Origin: Labyrinthula sp. Ha
Taxonomy: Eukaryota; Sar; Bigyra; Labyrinthulida; Labyrinthulaceae
NCBI GenBank assembly: GCA_015227615.1
Contig: JAALGZ010000025.1
Coordinates: 372,001-436,000, forward strand
DNA length: 64,000 nt
Reading direction: 5' to 3'
In this document: positions 24,445-37,981 of the stretch, in pieces
Layout of the letters: each line of letters opens with the position of its first letter
How positions within the stretch are numbered: position 1 is the stretch's first letter
Program-made: the position numbers and the translations under genes
Notes under the pieces: model-generated
Database searches by the model: none
The model's input: only the letters and a program-made list of their open reading frames with translations
Told to the model about the DNA's origin: nothing

Positions 24445-24482
24445 CGGATATTTTAGATTGAGCACTCTTAAGAAAACTCCGA
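24445..24482 (-). promoter_or_regulatory. Conserved upstream block of GST2
   Basis: CGGATATTT (24445-24453) and AAAACTCCGA (24473-24482) in plus-strand spelling lie 31 and 59 bp upstream of the GST2 ATG. This mirrors GST1, where the distances are 32 and 61 bp. Confidence 0.5.
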
Positions 24483-25330
24483 GAAAGAGAAAAAAATCAT
24501 GTGACTGGTTTGCGATCTATTTTTGTTCTGTAGTTTGAATGCATTCCGAGATTCTCGTGAGATCAAAACCAGTACTGAGATTATTCTTGAATATTGAATG
24601 AAATCGAGAACTCTCGAAAATAATTTTAGTGAGAGCTGAAAAATACAAATAAAAAAGAATACATGACTTGTTTTCTCCAGAAGGTTGTAGTGTTCACTTA
24701 TTATGTGTCTTTTGCTCTAGATATTATCTTTAGCGTTATATATTTAGTAATGCTAAAGTAGAAATCTTGCAGCAAAGAATGTTTGTCTGAATACTCTCTG
24801 AAGATGTTGATGGGGGGGGGGGTATGAGAATATCATTTGTTCATTAGCCCAAAGGTAAAAGATACGGCAGCTAAACAAAGCTGGGGTTTTCTACCTTGAA
24901 AATAAGTGTTCTTTCAATGTTGGCTGAGATTTATACTTTTCAGAAACAGGATCAAGGTTGCATTTATTCGAAAATGTAATTTTCAGAGTTAAGAGATAGT
25001 TAATTTTAAGAATTTAGGGCTCTGCACTTGGTATGTTTTAACTTCATTTGTTTTCTTAATAGTTATGATTTAGACTGGATGTCGAGAAACAGTTAATTAA
25101 TATTTAGAAAGTTCTAATTAATCTTTTTTAAGAATAAGTTAAGAACATAAAGAAAAATGAGCTAAGTTATGGGACGTTAATCTCTGAAAGTATGAGTTTT
25201 GATAGCAAATGTCAGACATGCATTGAATTTTTCTTCAATATGAAGAAATCATGCTACCCAAGTCAATAGCGAATATCAGGAACAGTAGCAAGAGAATAGT
25301 ATAGCTAGTTATAATTGCTCCCTCAAACTA
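24483..25330. other. Intergenic DNA upstream of GST2
   Basis: Nothing is recognised apart from a run of ten G at about 24811-24820, which is striking in such AT-rich DNA and prone to slippage and sequencing error. Confidence 0.4.
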
Positions 25331-25339
25331 GTTTACGGT

Positions 25340-26813
25340 TGAAACTCGCGCTACCAGATTTTGCTGCAATCCAGTTAGATATAAAAACGGCATTTTGTAT
25401 ACCAATATAGATGACTTCATGTATCTTGAACTGCCGCACGGCTAGGTTAAAAAACCAGGTAATTCGTATCTAGGGAGGTCAGAAAACAGCATAAACGGGT
25501 TACGAGATAGTCCAATGCTCTGGAACTAGAGAATCAACAACATCATGATCTGGTTTGGTTTTCCTTCATTTTTGCTTGATTTTCGTATTTAAAAATCTGG
25601 GGAATTAGCCAAAAAGATATCTTTCCTGAAATGAGACAATTTTTAAGTACATCGAATCAAGTGACCTCATCAAACCGAGTACGACTCAAGACAACCCATG
25701 ATCATAAAGAACCAACCGATCCGAAGACGTTTTTGATACTCTATGGCGATGACATAATAGTAGTCGGAAAGGCCACGGAAGAAAACAAGTTCACAAAAGT
25801 ATTGAAAAAACAGTTTATAATCAAGGATTCGGAGAAGATTGACAAGTTCGTAAGCCTAGAACATTAGGAACGCAGCTTCAAGCTGAAGATATGCCAGCAC
25901 GACTATATTAGAGCGATGGCTGAACGTTTTAGAGTAACTGATAGCAAGAAACAACCTTATCAACTTAACACCACACGTGATCAATGGTAAGAGAACGATA
26001 AGCTGAAAGATATACGGAAGTACCAGAGCTTGGTAGACTCGCTCTCACGTGCAGCAATAAATACGAAGCCTGGTATATACTACATAACTAATTTCTTAGC
26101 AAGGCTGATCAGTAGAAGCAATACTATGTTGTACCAGACGGCAAAGGAAGTGGACAAGTATCTCTACGATTCCAGGGATGAAGGATTAGTATATAACAAG
26201 GGCGAAAGAAGAAAGCTGACTCTAGTTGTGCAGAGCGATAGCGATTGGGCATCAGAGGTTGACAATCGAAGATCAATAACTGGCTTGACAATTTTCGTGA
26301 ATGGTGGACCTATGGTATATCAATCCAAGAAACAAATCTTCACTGCACTTTCTACACCGTAAGCGAAATATGTTGCACTCAGCGAGTGTTTGAAAAAGGT
26401 GCGTCAAATATACAAGCTATTCAAATATATCCAAGCAGATATCCAGATCCCGATTGAGGTTCAAATATAGAATCAAACAACCCTTTGATTAATTTTGGAT
26501 AGAGGATCTATTCAAGGGACCAAATAATTAGACGTAGGTTTGATGAACACAACAGATATGGTCAATTGTGGACTTACATGAGTGAGCTATGTGCAGCGTG
26601 CTGATAACGCTGAAGATATAATGACCAGCGCGTGTTCTCCAGGTGTGTAAAAGAGGCTAATACCCATGGCAGTGAATTAACACTTGAGGTAGGAGTAACA
26701 GGGTTTGTCACCGTAACAGGTTTCTTCCCTAAAATGTAAATTGTTTAGAATAGGAAGGTATCAATATGACAAGCTTACCCTAAGAAGTCAAAAACTGGGG
26801 GAATGTTAGATAA
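25340..26813 (+). mobile_element. Decayed Ty1/Copia LTR retrotransposon (RT and RNase H remains)
   Basis: In shifting frames with several stops, the plus strand shows the Copia reverse transcriptase and RNase H order. AAIQLDIKTAF lies near 25353 (the QMDVKTAFLNG motif) and LILYGDDIIVVG near 25733-25770 (the catalytic YVDD box, here YGDD). Next come YQSLVDSLSRAAINTKPGIY near 26018, then SDSDWASEVDNRRSITGLT (RNase H DADWAGD), SKKQIFTALSTP near 26325, and AKYVALSECLKK. The 5' half (gag, protease, integrase) is missing or unrecognisable. In-frame stops, for example at 25865-25867 and 26360-26362, make it inactive. It ends in a polypurine tract followed by an LTR-like start at 26814. Confidence 0.88.
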
Positions 26814-26860
26814 GTAAAGGTCATATGGCTCTATCCGGGCAGAAGAACAGAAATAGTGTT
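26804..26860 (+). repeat. Polypurine tract and 5' edge of the Copia 3' LTR
   Basis: ACTGGGGGAA immediately precedes TGTTAGATAAG at 26814. Copia elements prime plus-strand synthesis at such a purine tract, with the LTR starting TG directly after it. The far end of the LTR, and any 5' LTR before 25340, could not be located. Confidence 0.6.
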
Positions 26861-27860
26861 TGATATTAGTATCCTATCTTTTACAGTATTGAAAGACAAT
26901 ATGATTAAATACAGAATTAATAATTAACACAATTACCTCATACATTTAAAGAAAGAACTATATTCTGATTACTGCCAATATGAACACTGGATATTAATCA
27001 GCTTTTGGTTTGCCAAGAAACAAGACGCTTTATTTGTCAACTCAGCCTATTTATGTCTATAATTGTATCACATCATTAGCAACATACATATTCACTAAAC
27101 CTGGACCAAAGACAAGAACTTGCTCCATTAAAACAATACCAGTGGACGCATAATTGTTCTGTGAATCACTCTAACTCTACCTGCTTCATTTAATTAACTA
27201 GACAATTTTATGGAACTTAGCTGATTTACATCAAAATTACATACTCTTTCAGATTGCCCACAAGCTGGAATACTATGAAAGTATCTTTTGATTTTATCTA
27301 TCTTTGACTCTTTATCTACAGAATATAGTATATTAATCTTCCCTGCATGAGGTGTACTAATCTACTAAGTCCCACATTGCTTCAACAACCTTCTTCGACC
27401 TGTGTTAATATAAAATACTAGTTGTGGTCGTGTTATTTCATTTGTTGTGACCTTTAGTTATTTCCAAAGACAACTTATTGCTCATTGCAATTATGAATAA
27501 TATTCTCCCAGATTCCTTCTTGCCTCATAAAACCTATTCTTAATATGAACCGTTTCTTGTACTAGTGGAAAAAGATGAGTTTGAAGAAGTTTAACTATTT
27601 TCAGATTCTTTATTATCTAAGCAGTTGTTAAACTTTTGACAAATGATATTCTTTATTTCTTCTTTATTTTATGTATTAATGATTGACAGAGCTAAACTAT
27701 TTTATTTACTTTATTTTCAATTTTACAATTATTTGATAAAAGATGCAAAAATAGCAACAGAATAAATAGAAAACATATTGTTTAAAAAAGTTAAACTATT
27801 TAGTAAAATAAACTCACTTTCTATGCAATTTAATTTAGGAAGAAAGCAAGGTTATATAAT
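26861..27860. other. Intergenic DNA between the Copia relic and ROCO B
   Basis: It probably holds the body of the Copia 3' LTR, but no end with CA and a target duplication was identified. No gene is seen. Confidence 0.35.
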
Positions 27861-27872
27861 CTGATATTAACT

Positions 27873-30450
27873 TCACTCGAAAACTACTTCATTTTCTTTA
27901 ACTTCTTGTAGTTCTTCTGAAATCAGTTCAACATTTTGTTTTAACCATTCTAAATTATTTCCTTGAACAAGAGTAAAACTAATTTCAATTTCAGTGTTTA
28001 AAAAAATATCAACTATTCTCTTGCTTTGGAAAATAATTCTTGCAAATCCTTTAAATAATAGTGACTCATGAATATCTACATCCTTTAAAAATAAAAAGAA
28101 AACTTTTACAAAAACAGCCAAACGAACAAGACTTTTGAAAACTATTTTAATATCAGCCTTAAAAGAAGGTTTTATTTTTGTTCTCTTTAGCTCAGGAAGT
28201 AATTCAGGAAGAATAAAAACATCATTTTCTTTTTCTACAGGTATCAAAACCAAACTATACAATGTCAAGCTTAAAATATATTTCTTTTCTTTGTCAGAAT
28301 ATTCTTTCAAAAGAACATTAAAGATTTCAATACTAATTTTTCCTGAATCAACATAATCTCTATAAAGACGAAAAATATCACTTGGAATCCGAAAGGCAAG
28401 TTGATGAAAAGTTGGATCACGAATAAATCTTCCTAAAGCTTGAGCAAGATAAGAAGGTGCAAAAAATATAAAGTTTTCATCTGCTTCCAAATCTAAATCA
28501 GGAAAGTAACAAATTAAACCAGCCTTTGAATATATTTCAAGCATCTGTTCAACTTGCCAATCTTCAAAACCACAAGAATATGATTTATCTTCAAACTCTT
28601 TCAAACTCATAATGTTTGTTTGTTCTCGACAATTATCAAGGAAAAGAATTTTTGCGGTTCCTATTTCAAAATTCAAAAAGTTTTCTTTTTTTATTCCAGC
28701 TGCTCCAGAAACAAGACTTATTATTTTATCTTTTATATCTTTTTTCTCTAGAGATTCTAATTTTGAATTCTCTATAGGAAAGAAAATATTCATATCATTT
28801 TTCAATATATTTAACTCAGAAGAAAGATTTTCAACAAAGTCTTGAAGTTTTTTTTGTATTCTTTCTAGATTTCTATCTTGAACATTCTTTCTTTTATATC
28901 TTTTTAAATAAGTACCAATAAAAATAACTGGTGCTTTTTCTGTATTTCTTAAAATACTTTCACACCAAAATTTTAACCTAAATAAATCATTTTGAGATAT
29001 TTTTGTCATATTGAAAACTATAAAATAAAGAGAATTTGAGTTCATAAAAATATGATGAACAGAAGAAAATATTTCTTGTCCACCAAAATCATATACGCGA
29101 AAATAAACATCACTTGTAGCAAAACCATAACTGTTCGTTTTCATTTGCTCGATTAACTTTTCATCAGAAACTGTTCTTGAAAGAAGTTCTTTTTCAAAAT
29201 CAAGTTTATATTTTGTTTCAACTTCTTGATTAGGATCAAAATCAGCATAAATAACATAAGGAAGACTATTTTTTACTCGTTGAACACTTAGTTCATATTT
29301 AGATATTGAATTCCAGTTATAAACATTTGGATGTATTGAAAATATATCAATATCATTCAAAACTAAAGTTGAGTTATTATCAAGTAAAAAACTCTTGTCA
29401 AATAAACTTCTGATGGTAGAAGTTTTTCCGACTCTTCCATCACCCATAAAAAGTACTTGACATTCATTTAAAAGAGTTAGTCTATTGTAGTTATCTTTCA
29501 GCTTTTTTGAAACATAATATTTCATTCTTTCTTCTAAATTTTTAGTATTGAAAATAGTCTTTCCAAGTTCAAATAATAAAAGAGAAGAATGCTTATCAAG
29601 TGAATTTTGAACTTCATCTTTGTTTTCTTCAATATTTATTTCACCAATTCGCAAACTAAAAGTCAAAACAAAACAAGAATAAACATAAACTTCAATAAAG
29701 AAGGCAAATTTTCCAAACATTGTTTTGTTAAAGCTGTAATTTCTGCGTTATCAATCCTCAAGTTATCTTCTTGAATACTAGAAATAAAGAAAAGAAAAAA
29801 ACAATACAAAATATCTATCAAAGTATCCATTTTCGAAACTTCTTTCAATATTTGAACAAGTGCTTTTTCTTTGATGTTATTTTTGTCGAAACTATTATTA
29901 ACATAAATAAAAACTTTACGTTATTGACTTTATTTTTTGTCCTTTTAAAAACTGAGCAAGAGAACTATTTTTTGGAATATTGCAATAAGTAATACTAAAA
30001 CATAAAAACAACAATAAATATACACAATTGACTGAATATTCAGTCTTTTTTTTATTTTTTCTATCCCAATAAAATTCAAGGTGTTTAAATGGCAAAAATC
30101 AAACCTAAAATAAAAACAAAACAAGAAAACACTGAAGTATTTCAATCTTTGGAAACTTTTCAAACCAAACAGAAAGCGCATCTCCAATAAAATTAAAAGG
30201 ACAGAAGAGAAAACTAAAGAATAAAACAAGATATATGAATACGTCAAATATTGAATCTCTTCGTGTACATTCACTCCTTCAACAAACTCTTCTGCTTCTT
30301 TTTTAAACCTTCGACCTTCAGTTGGGTTAATATTCTCATCATAAGACCTATGAATTAGAAGGGGAAATAAATAAACCATTGAATGATGAACTCTATGCTT
30401 TCATTTCTATTCTCAAATTGTTGTTTAATTGATGGGGTTTTAGATGACAT
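27873..30450 (-). CDS. LRR-Roc-COR GTPase, ROCO gene B (8 exons, 7 mini-introns)
   Basis: Exons from 5' to 3': 30450-30377, 30347-30243, 30213-30133, 30104-30024, 29994-29920, 29891-29808, 29777-29685, 29655-27873. The introns are 29, 29, 28, 29, 28, 30 and 29 nt, all phase 2. The product has 791 residues and is the closest relative of gene A, lying inverted about 10.7 kb downstream of it. Intron 4 of A and B is identical over all 29 nt. The LRR exons read coherently (for example LRIDNAEITALTKQCLENLP from exon 7). Roc has GDGRVGKTS at 269-277, DFGGQE and GTYLKRY. The COR domain ends with ILPELLPELKR. The C-terminal tail is short and acidic (EELQEVKENEVVFE), unlike the basic tail of C and D. 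The 30-nt intron 6 has no in-frame stop, so its retention would add ten residues rather than truncate the protein. An in-frame TAA lies eight codons upstream of the pseudo-start inside exon 7, so the unspliced reading cannot extend. Confidence 0.92.
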
Positions 30451-31355
30451 TTCTTACGTTTTTTGTTTAATTTAGTTTTTTTATTTGAGATTCGAGAAAT
30501 ATATTTTTTTCGGGAATTAATGAAAATCCCGTTTAAAAAATATTTTTACAAATAAATTATTAATAAATCAAATCTAAAATTTATTGATATTATATCTTTC
30601 AAAATATCGATACGAACGAACTCGATATCGATATAAAAAATTTACTTATCGAGTGTATCTTTTTCCGATCAAGCTATTTATCGCATTCGTACATTAAAAT
30701 GAGAAATAATCAGGTGCTGGTTTTTTAACTTAGGAGTCAAATATTTCTCTCGATCTCATTGGTCAAATCGATTTCCCAAAATTTTTTATTCATTATACTT
30801 CGTCTGAATAATCGATGCGCAGAACAATAATTTCCAATACTTTGACAAAAAACAGAGGGGGCTGAGAACAAAGTGAGGTGTACTAGAAGATAACAAATAA
30901 ATATTAATAGTTAAGAAACAAAAAAATGCGAAGCTGCCTGGCTCTAGTGTAGCGGGCAGTCTTTAATGCTCCCTGTGTCTTTAAAAATGGCCCCCATGAC
31001 TCGGCCCTCGATGAAGATGAGGATGGATTTAAATCTTTTTCCATGGGTTGAATTCAGAAACTTGAAAATTTAACTGAACGTTTATAAATATGTTTGTGAA
31101 ATTACATGATTAAACGTTTAAGACAAATAATTTTGAAAACTGAAATTTAGAAGATTTAGATTTTTGTTAAAATTAAAATGTAAAAATTAAGTGGATTGGT
31201 AATCTAGTCTAGGTTCAATTCTTTTTATCCAAACCAGCTTTCTTTTTTTCTTGAAATATAAATCCTTCAACCTCATCGCTTTCTTTCCAATAATCCTGAA
31301 CCCTGACTCTTACCTTGAATAATTCCTCCATTTTCAACCCTCTGAACAGTACTAA

Positions 31356-31405
31356 ATCTTGTAAAATCTTGTTCGATCTTGTATAATCTTGTTCAATCTT
31401 GCAAA
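31356..31405. repeat. Five tandem copies of a 10-bp unit
   Basis: The unit ATCTTGTNNA repeats five times without gaps. The 3' parts read GTAAA, GTTCG, GTATA, GTTCA and GCAAA after an invariant ATCTT. Period 10 matches about one helical turn; no function is implied. Confidence 0.8.
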
Positions 31406-32639
31406 TTATTGTGTTCTCGGGGTCTTAGTTTTGTCCTGTCCCATATTCTATCATGCAACTGTCATGATTTCAATTTTTTTCTTGATTTTGTTGGTTTGTT
31501 TTTTTCAACAAAAATTGTGCAATTAAAAATTGGTCCAATGAGATTTAGGAGTATTTGACTTCGGAGTCATAATATCCTATTCGTTCTTTGTATGTTTCTA
31601 ATGTTGTTATTTTTTGGGACAAGAATTGAGAAATTTCCCGATTTCAACAAATTTACCGTTTATTTTATATCATATCTGTAATCAATTATCTCCCAAAAAT
31701 ACTATTAATGGAATATAAGAATTGTAGTCTTAAATACCTTCATCAAGATGATTAGTGTTCTAAAATATATGTGTTGTTTTCGAAAATGACAACATTTTCC
31801 TTGAAACGCTTGCTAGAGAAAACTATTTTTAAATACGTTATTCTGATGTCTCTTAATAATGTAGAAATCACTCCTAACTCTTTTCTTGTTTTTCTTTTGT
31901 AACTGTTTACGTAAATACACTTTATAATACTAGAGTTGGTTCTCAGTACTCAAATGTTCGGAAAATACTCATATGGGTGCATTTCTACTTAATATACTTC
32001 ATTTTTCCATTGCAAGCTATCAACATTAATACTTTTTATTCAAAATAAAATTAATTCAATCAATTTTTTTGCAAACTTGATGTTCAGGATAATACAACCT
32101 CTTTATAATGCCTTCCATCTGTAATAGGATTAAAACTATATAATCGGTTCCCTAAGAAATATTCTTAATGTTGTAGTTGAGGCAATTTAATCACAATTGT
32201 AACCCAACCTTTCCTAATATTGGAGACTCTACCAAATAAATCAAAATAGAGTTTTTTGTGGAATTCATCTGTCAACAAACTCTTAAGATTATTCAAGTAT
32301 AGCAATACTACTACTCACAAAAGCGGTAATGACAACTGCGACCCTCTGTTTCCACCATTAGTCATTGCAATCCCCATAATTCACTATCAGACATAGTTCT
32401 TTACCATGCTTCAAATAATGACCCAATAGTACTAGAATTCTTTTCATTGATTTTTGTCCATATTATTGTTTCCATAATTTTCATATTTTCCAACTTGATC
32501 TATTAATATATTTGTTGATCTTTAGAGCTTAGTAACCATACAAAACCAAAACCTTGTTCTTGGTGGATGTAATCCCATATTTAACTAATCATTTTCAGAT
32601 ATAGTTGGAAAAGTATTATGCAATTGCTACTTGGAACTA

Positions 32640-32810
32640 TCTCTTCCCACTCGTCAAGGTATGTTGATGCCAAATGCTCCGAATCTATTTTGCTTCAAAA
32701 AATTACTTGCCGCTGAGTTTGAGATATTTCTCCTTATAACGTACCTCTTAATAGCATAATACAACATGTAAGGCCAGTTATTTTGTACCTTATTTACAGA
32801 TGCCAAACCT
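32640..32810 (-). mobile_element. Integrase-like fragment of an LTR retrotransposon
   Basis: One minus-strand frame reads NNWPYMLYYAIKRYVIRRN and then a FLKQNR.GAFGINIP stretch before a stop. This resembles the end of the retroviral-type integrase core (W..mL.yAi.......S......G...P). Neither Gypsy nor Copia can be chosen from so short a piece, and the neighbouring sequence has decayed past recognition. Confidence 0.3.
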
Positions 32811-35800
32811 GGATATCTCAACTCTAATTCCATATTGGAGTATTAAATTCTCATCGGTTAATTCTAACTTAGCTCTATATGACCTTTTTCGCTAACTCCC
32901 AAATCCAATCTTTTACTATGTTCTTAAATGATTCCCTTTCATTCAAAATACTTTCCCGTTTCATAATATCTAACTTTAACTACTTAGTAATATTTTGCTA
33001 AATTTCTTCATTTGGATGCAAGTGGTTGAGTTTTTCATTTTTATCACTTGATACAAATCAAATTTAGGGAATAAACGAAAAACACCCACAATATATCATC
33101 CAGTTAATATAAGAGTCCAGTTTCTTCTTGGTAATAATATAATCTTTGTATTAGATGTCTTGACTTCTCATTCTTTCGATCAAAATAATAGATCTTCATG
33201 TATGTATTCAATGGTCTTTGAAGGGTTCCCTAAAGCCTCATTGAGCGACCCATATTTTGTAGAACATCCATTATCTTTTATTAAATGTTTCGAACTCTCC
33301 AATAATTAAAACACATTTCAAAGAAATATATAACCAACTAAATCCAAGAATAACATCCCTTAATATCTATTTCTCACTCAGGAGTCTTATAGTTTTTCAT
33401 ACTCTACCGTTCCTTCTTTGGATCCAAATAGAATTACCTCGCTTCAAATATAAATAAAAGAGTCTAGGTTTATCCTGTATCTTCAATTTATTTCAGTTAG
33501 TTCTCTCACAGCTCTAAACACTTACATTTTGTCTTTTAACAGAATTTGCTTCTATTTAAGATAATTTATTTTTTATTTAAGATTCTTCTTTTTCAGATTC
33601 CATTGTATACGTAACCATAATTATAGAAATATCATCTCCTGAACAACCTATTTAAGAATCAATCTAATTCTTAAAAGCTAATTACTTTATTTTCAAACCT
33701 TTGAAAGGGGAATATATTGTATTTTGAATAAACTTATTTGCATGTCCAACTATCTGACACCGTGTTTTCAAACGATATGTTTATTATTAAGGATAGAATC
33801 CCAGTTTCCCAAACCGTAACATCTGATATAATCATTCTTGTTATTACCCTCTTGTTGATTTCACATATTCCAATTACCAAAATGAGTTCTTGCATTGCCA
33901 TTGCAAAGATGGTATTTCTTAATTTATTTTATTGTTTTTCCAATGTTCAACTTCTTGCTATTATAATCTAAGATTACCAATTGTATGCAAATGTTCATAG
34001 AATTTATTTTGTTTAAAGCGATGCACTGTTCATTTCCCTGGATGAGAAATTAATTTTTGAATTTTTCTAAGTCTTGAATCTTTTCTAGCTCTCTGAAAGA
34101 AATCAATATCCATTTTGTTTTATTCTTAGAAAAGCCCTTAAGATTAAGACTACCTATGAAGGATGTAACTTCTGGGTCTAATATCTACTTCCGTATATTA
34201 TTTTCAACTATTCCTACCATAACAAGACCATTTTTTTAGATTATCTGTTATTTTCCTCCCTATTACTATCTCTCACTCCTGGCCAAGAATGTAGTTTCTT
34301 CAAGTCAAGATCCGGTTGTTAATATCTATTTTCAACTATTTTTCTTTGTGTGAGGAAATCGTGTGTGTGTGTGGGGAATATTCCTATCTTCTTGGTAGGC
34401 CTTCCAGGACAATTATTTTACCTCAAACTTGATATATATTTAGAGAGAGGGGGTTAATATGATTGCATTTCTAATCTCCACCTCTGTAATATTCAAAAGG
34501 TACCGTTTAAACATACTTTTGACCACTAATGAAACACTTTAAAAACTTATGGCCATTAAAATATTCAATTTTTTATAACAATAATTTTAAAAAATCAGCA
34601 TCAAAGAAAGATACCAGTAATTGGATGGACATCCTTATCGGCTAAACACCAAAATCAAGTCAATTTCATGAATTTTCCATTTGGCAAAAATTCTTTACCG
34701 CTTAGAATTTAGTATATACAATGAGAAAATGCTGGACTACTGCATTTTTTAGTCTCCATAAAATTTCTACTTGTCCATTGGCTTCAAGTAAATTTAGTTT
34801 CTTCAATTTACATTTTTTCATTATTTCCTTAAATGTTTTGAGGTGCGTATAATCTTCATCACTGCTAGTACATAACCCCTTTAATAGTCATGATGTATTT
34901 TTATATTTCCAAAACCAATTAAAACTTAGAAATTATTGAAGCATCAAGATTGGCTATGGTTGATTTTTTCATATATACATTCTTTATTGAGATTTTGTTC
35001 ATTTCTGCATTTCAGCAGAATGGAATTGTGGTGGATTCCCATTCCTGCCCCTGTACTACTGGAGTTTTTGCTATAACGTATCATTTTACGAATACTTGTG
35101 GTCGTCTTGTTCAGATCAAATTAATGTTTTAATATCCGACTAAGTAGTAAGACACAAAGCCTAGTAGATTCAGATTGTCCAATCCAAGTCTGAAGAGGGC
35201 CGAGCTATTTATACTTTATTTGAACTCCCCCTGTAAAACAATGCTATTTGTTCCTTATTTCAGTTGAAACTTCTGATTCTACTACTGCATTTAATGGTTT
35301 CAATATTAATATTCCATTTATAACTTGTGTTTTTACATTTTCCTTAATTAAAATCTACTTTTTGGAGTTGGGTTGAGTCTTGAAACACTATTGAGACACA
35401 TACTTCTGTGGGTAGATTTGGCGAACCTTAGCTCAACTACCACTATCTACTTCTGTTGGAATTAAAATAACCGACTTCTTTAGCAGTATATTCTTGGTGG
35501 TTTACTAGTATCGTTAAGTCTAATAAGCTCAATATACAATGATTATTGAGACTTCTTCTGTGTGTGTGCGTCAATTCATTAAATTCTACATATGTTAGGA
35601 TTACTTCTTGTTGATATTCTTTAAGGAAACTTCAACACAAATTTCTCTTCCTATATATCGAACTATTAACTTCACAGCTAGAGAAAAAACCATCTAACAA
35701 ATTGCAATTCTCCTTATCGAATATATTTTGAAAAATCATTCACCTGAAGATTAATTCAATAATAATTTTGCAGTTTCATTTATATTGTTGCTCTACAATA

Positions 35801-37981
35801 ACATGGTGATACAAAAAAGTCCATTCCATCCCATCATCTAACAGTTTCTACCTAAAGAAAAGGAATATTTCAGCATATGTCCTTATAACGAGCGTAGTTT
35901 TCCCCTCGTTCTCTATAATTATATAACATGTGGTCTTCTCTATGTAGAATTGACGTTCGAGAACTTTAACATCCTGTTTTTAGGTCAAATGGGTAACCCT
36001 GAAAGGATTGATGCATGGGTTTCCAAATATAGCACGTATAGTTTATATCATGAGTGTGAGCTTATAATGTTTTTTTCACGGAGGTATATAAGAACCTTGT
36101 AAAATTCATGATACAGAGTTTCTTTCACTTAACCAAGAATCAATTCAGCTAAAGATGTGTGTTAGTAGCAATGCATGAATGTGGATGCAATATATGTATG
36201 CGCAGTACCTAATATTCCAATATTTTACTTATAGGGTTCATTTAACTGCTACTAATATGTCTTTACCATTCTATTTATTGTTCTATTTATGATAAGTTAT
36301 CTACTCCAGAAACTGCAGTTGAAAACCAAAAAAAGAAGAATACAAAGAACTTATTCAAGAAATGAGCAGAATTGAAATGGTATAATATTATATTGTTGCT
36401 TTACTCCAAGCAAATAAGAACTCCCAGTCATAACATAAAGAATACATTCTTAACTGTGAAGAATGTTGACTTAAACATAATAAACTATCAAGTTATCACA
36501 AAGATCACCATCAACAAATTATTTGTAGCAACAAGTAGAAATTGACTAATTCAGTTTTGACCTCAAATTGGTAATAAGTCTAATAGCCACATAAATCATA
36601 TAAAATCATTTATGCAATATCATATTTTCAGCTGATGGAACTGAATATATATGTGCAATAACTTGTCTCCATTTCACGTCAAGCCAAATCTGAAATTGAA
36701 AAATGCAAAATAAGATCTATTAAGAGGTGCTTCCCGACTCATTGAATCTTTCTTTTAAGCGGGGCAAATAGATATTTAGTATATTTTCTCAAGGCATAAG
36801 TAAACTATCTACATTTAGTTCATTCATAGTTTCATATCCACTTAGGAACTGTCCATTATGCAAATTTCCAGAAGGACAAGATGATAAATTAAGACATCGA
36901 ATGATTGCAAAAACAGGAATATAGGCAAAAGCAAAACTTTTAATATAATCTACGGGGCTTGTTGTTGAACTTGTGTATTCAGCTGATTAGTTTTTTGCCG
37001 GCGTAGAATGAAGCAGACTCGATGAACAAATTGAACCCATTCTTAAGAGATACGACTTCTCAAATGAAGCTTGAGATCGTGATCTAAAGGTAATATAGAA
37101 TGGGGGCATACATTTAATATCTTCTGTTCAGCATATGAATACATGTCTTCTTCTAGGCAAATTGTCAACGTTTCATATTCAAACAAGTTAGTGTCATAAT
37201 AAGTCTTGCGCTTCAAGAAACTTCAAGTAAGAAAGATAAAATAAAAGCATAAGTTATTGTTATATTCTAGCTCTGATTAATACTGGTTCAAGATAGGGTT
37301 CAAGATTAATATCCTTATATACTAGAACAAAAGCTTTGCCCGAGTATAAGAAGAATGGTATTCAGGAAAACCAATATACTAGAAGAATAATTACAGCAAT
37401 TCGCACTCTTTACTTTCCCCTTTTTAATATTTAAACTCTTTCTAATTGTTCAATATAGGGCAATTGCAAAAAAAATAACCTTATGCATCATATGGCAAAG
37501 TACATCTCATTTCCCTATATCTTATCAAATAACCTGGAATTAATTAGTATCGATTATTTATGATATTTCATTCTTTCTCCTTATAAAGAAGTAATACATA
37601 AGAGTGACCAAACCAATAGGGTGATACTTTCTTCTTGCAGTTGCAACTAAAACTGCACTCCTTTTTCTATTGAGCACCCCCTTGCTTCCCTAACTCTACT
37701 TCATTTAAGTTAACAACTTTTCATGTAACTCTATATTATAAAATTCTATTAAAATATATACTTTAAGTTTCTTTTTCAAATCATTTTTTAACTATATTTC
37801 ATCAAATAAAATATTCTTAAAGTATTTCTTTTTTCTTATGGGAATAAACAAATATTTGATCCCCCCAAAAAATACGGTTCTCAATATTTTCTTATATTGG
37901 ACATAAATAATTTTTATGTTCAAAAACATATATTTAAAATATAATCTATAATATCAAAAAAAACAAAATACAAGAAAAATA

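Larger units (their letters stand above)
30451..37981. other. Long gene-poor interval with decayed retroelement material
   Basis: Over 7 kb hold no supportable gene. Open frames at 33738-33971 and 34950-35132 are short and not recognisable. Noted separately are a 10-bp tandem repeat (31356-31405) and an integrase-like relic (32640-32810). A GTGTGTGTGT run near 34363 and a GAGAGAGGGGG run near 34441 are simple repeats. The patch 30920-31025 is less AT-rich than its surroundings but does not fold into a tRNA that I can draw. Confidence 0.4.

Noticed and set aside
30920-31025. GC-richer patch considered as a tRNA or small RNA
   Set aside because: No cloverleaf or A/B box pair could be drawn.
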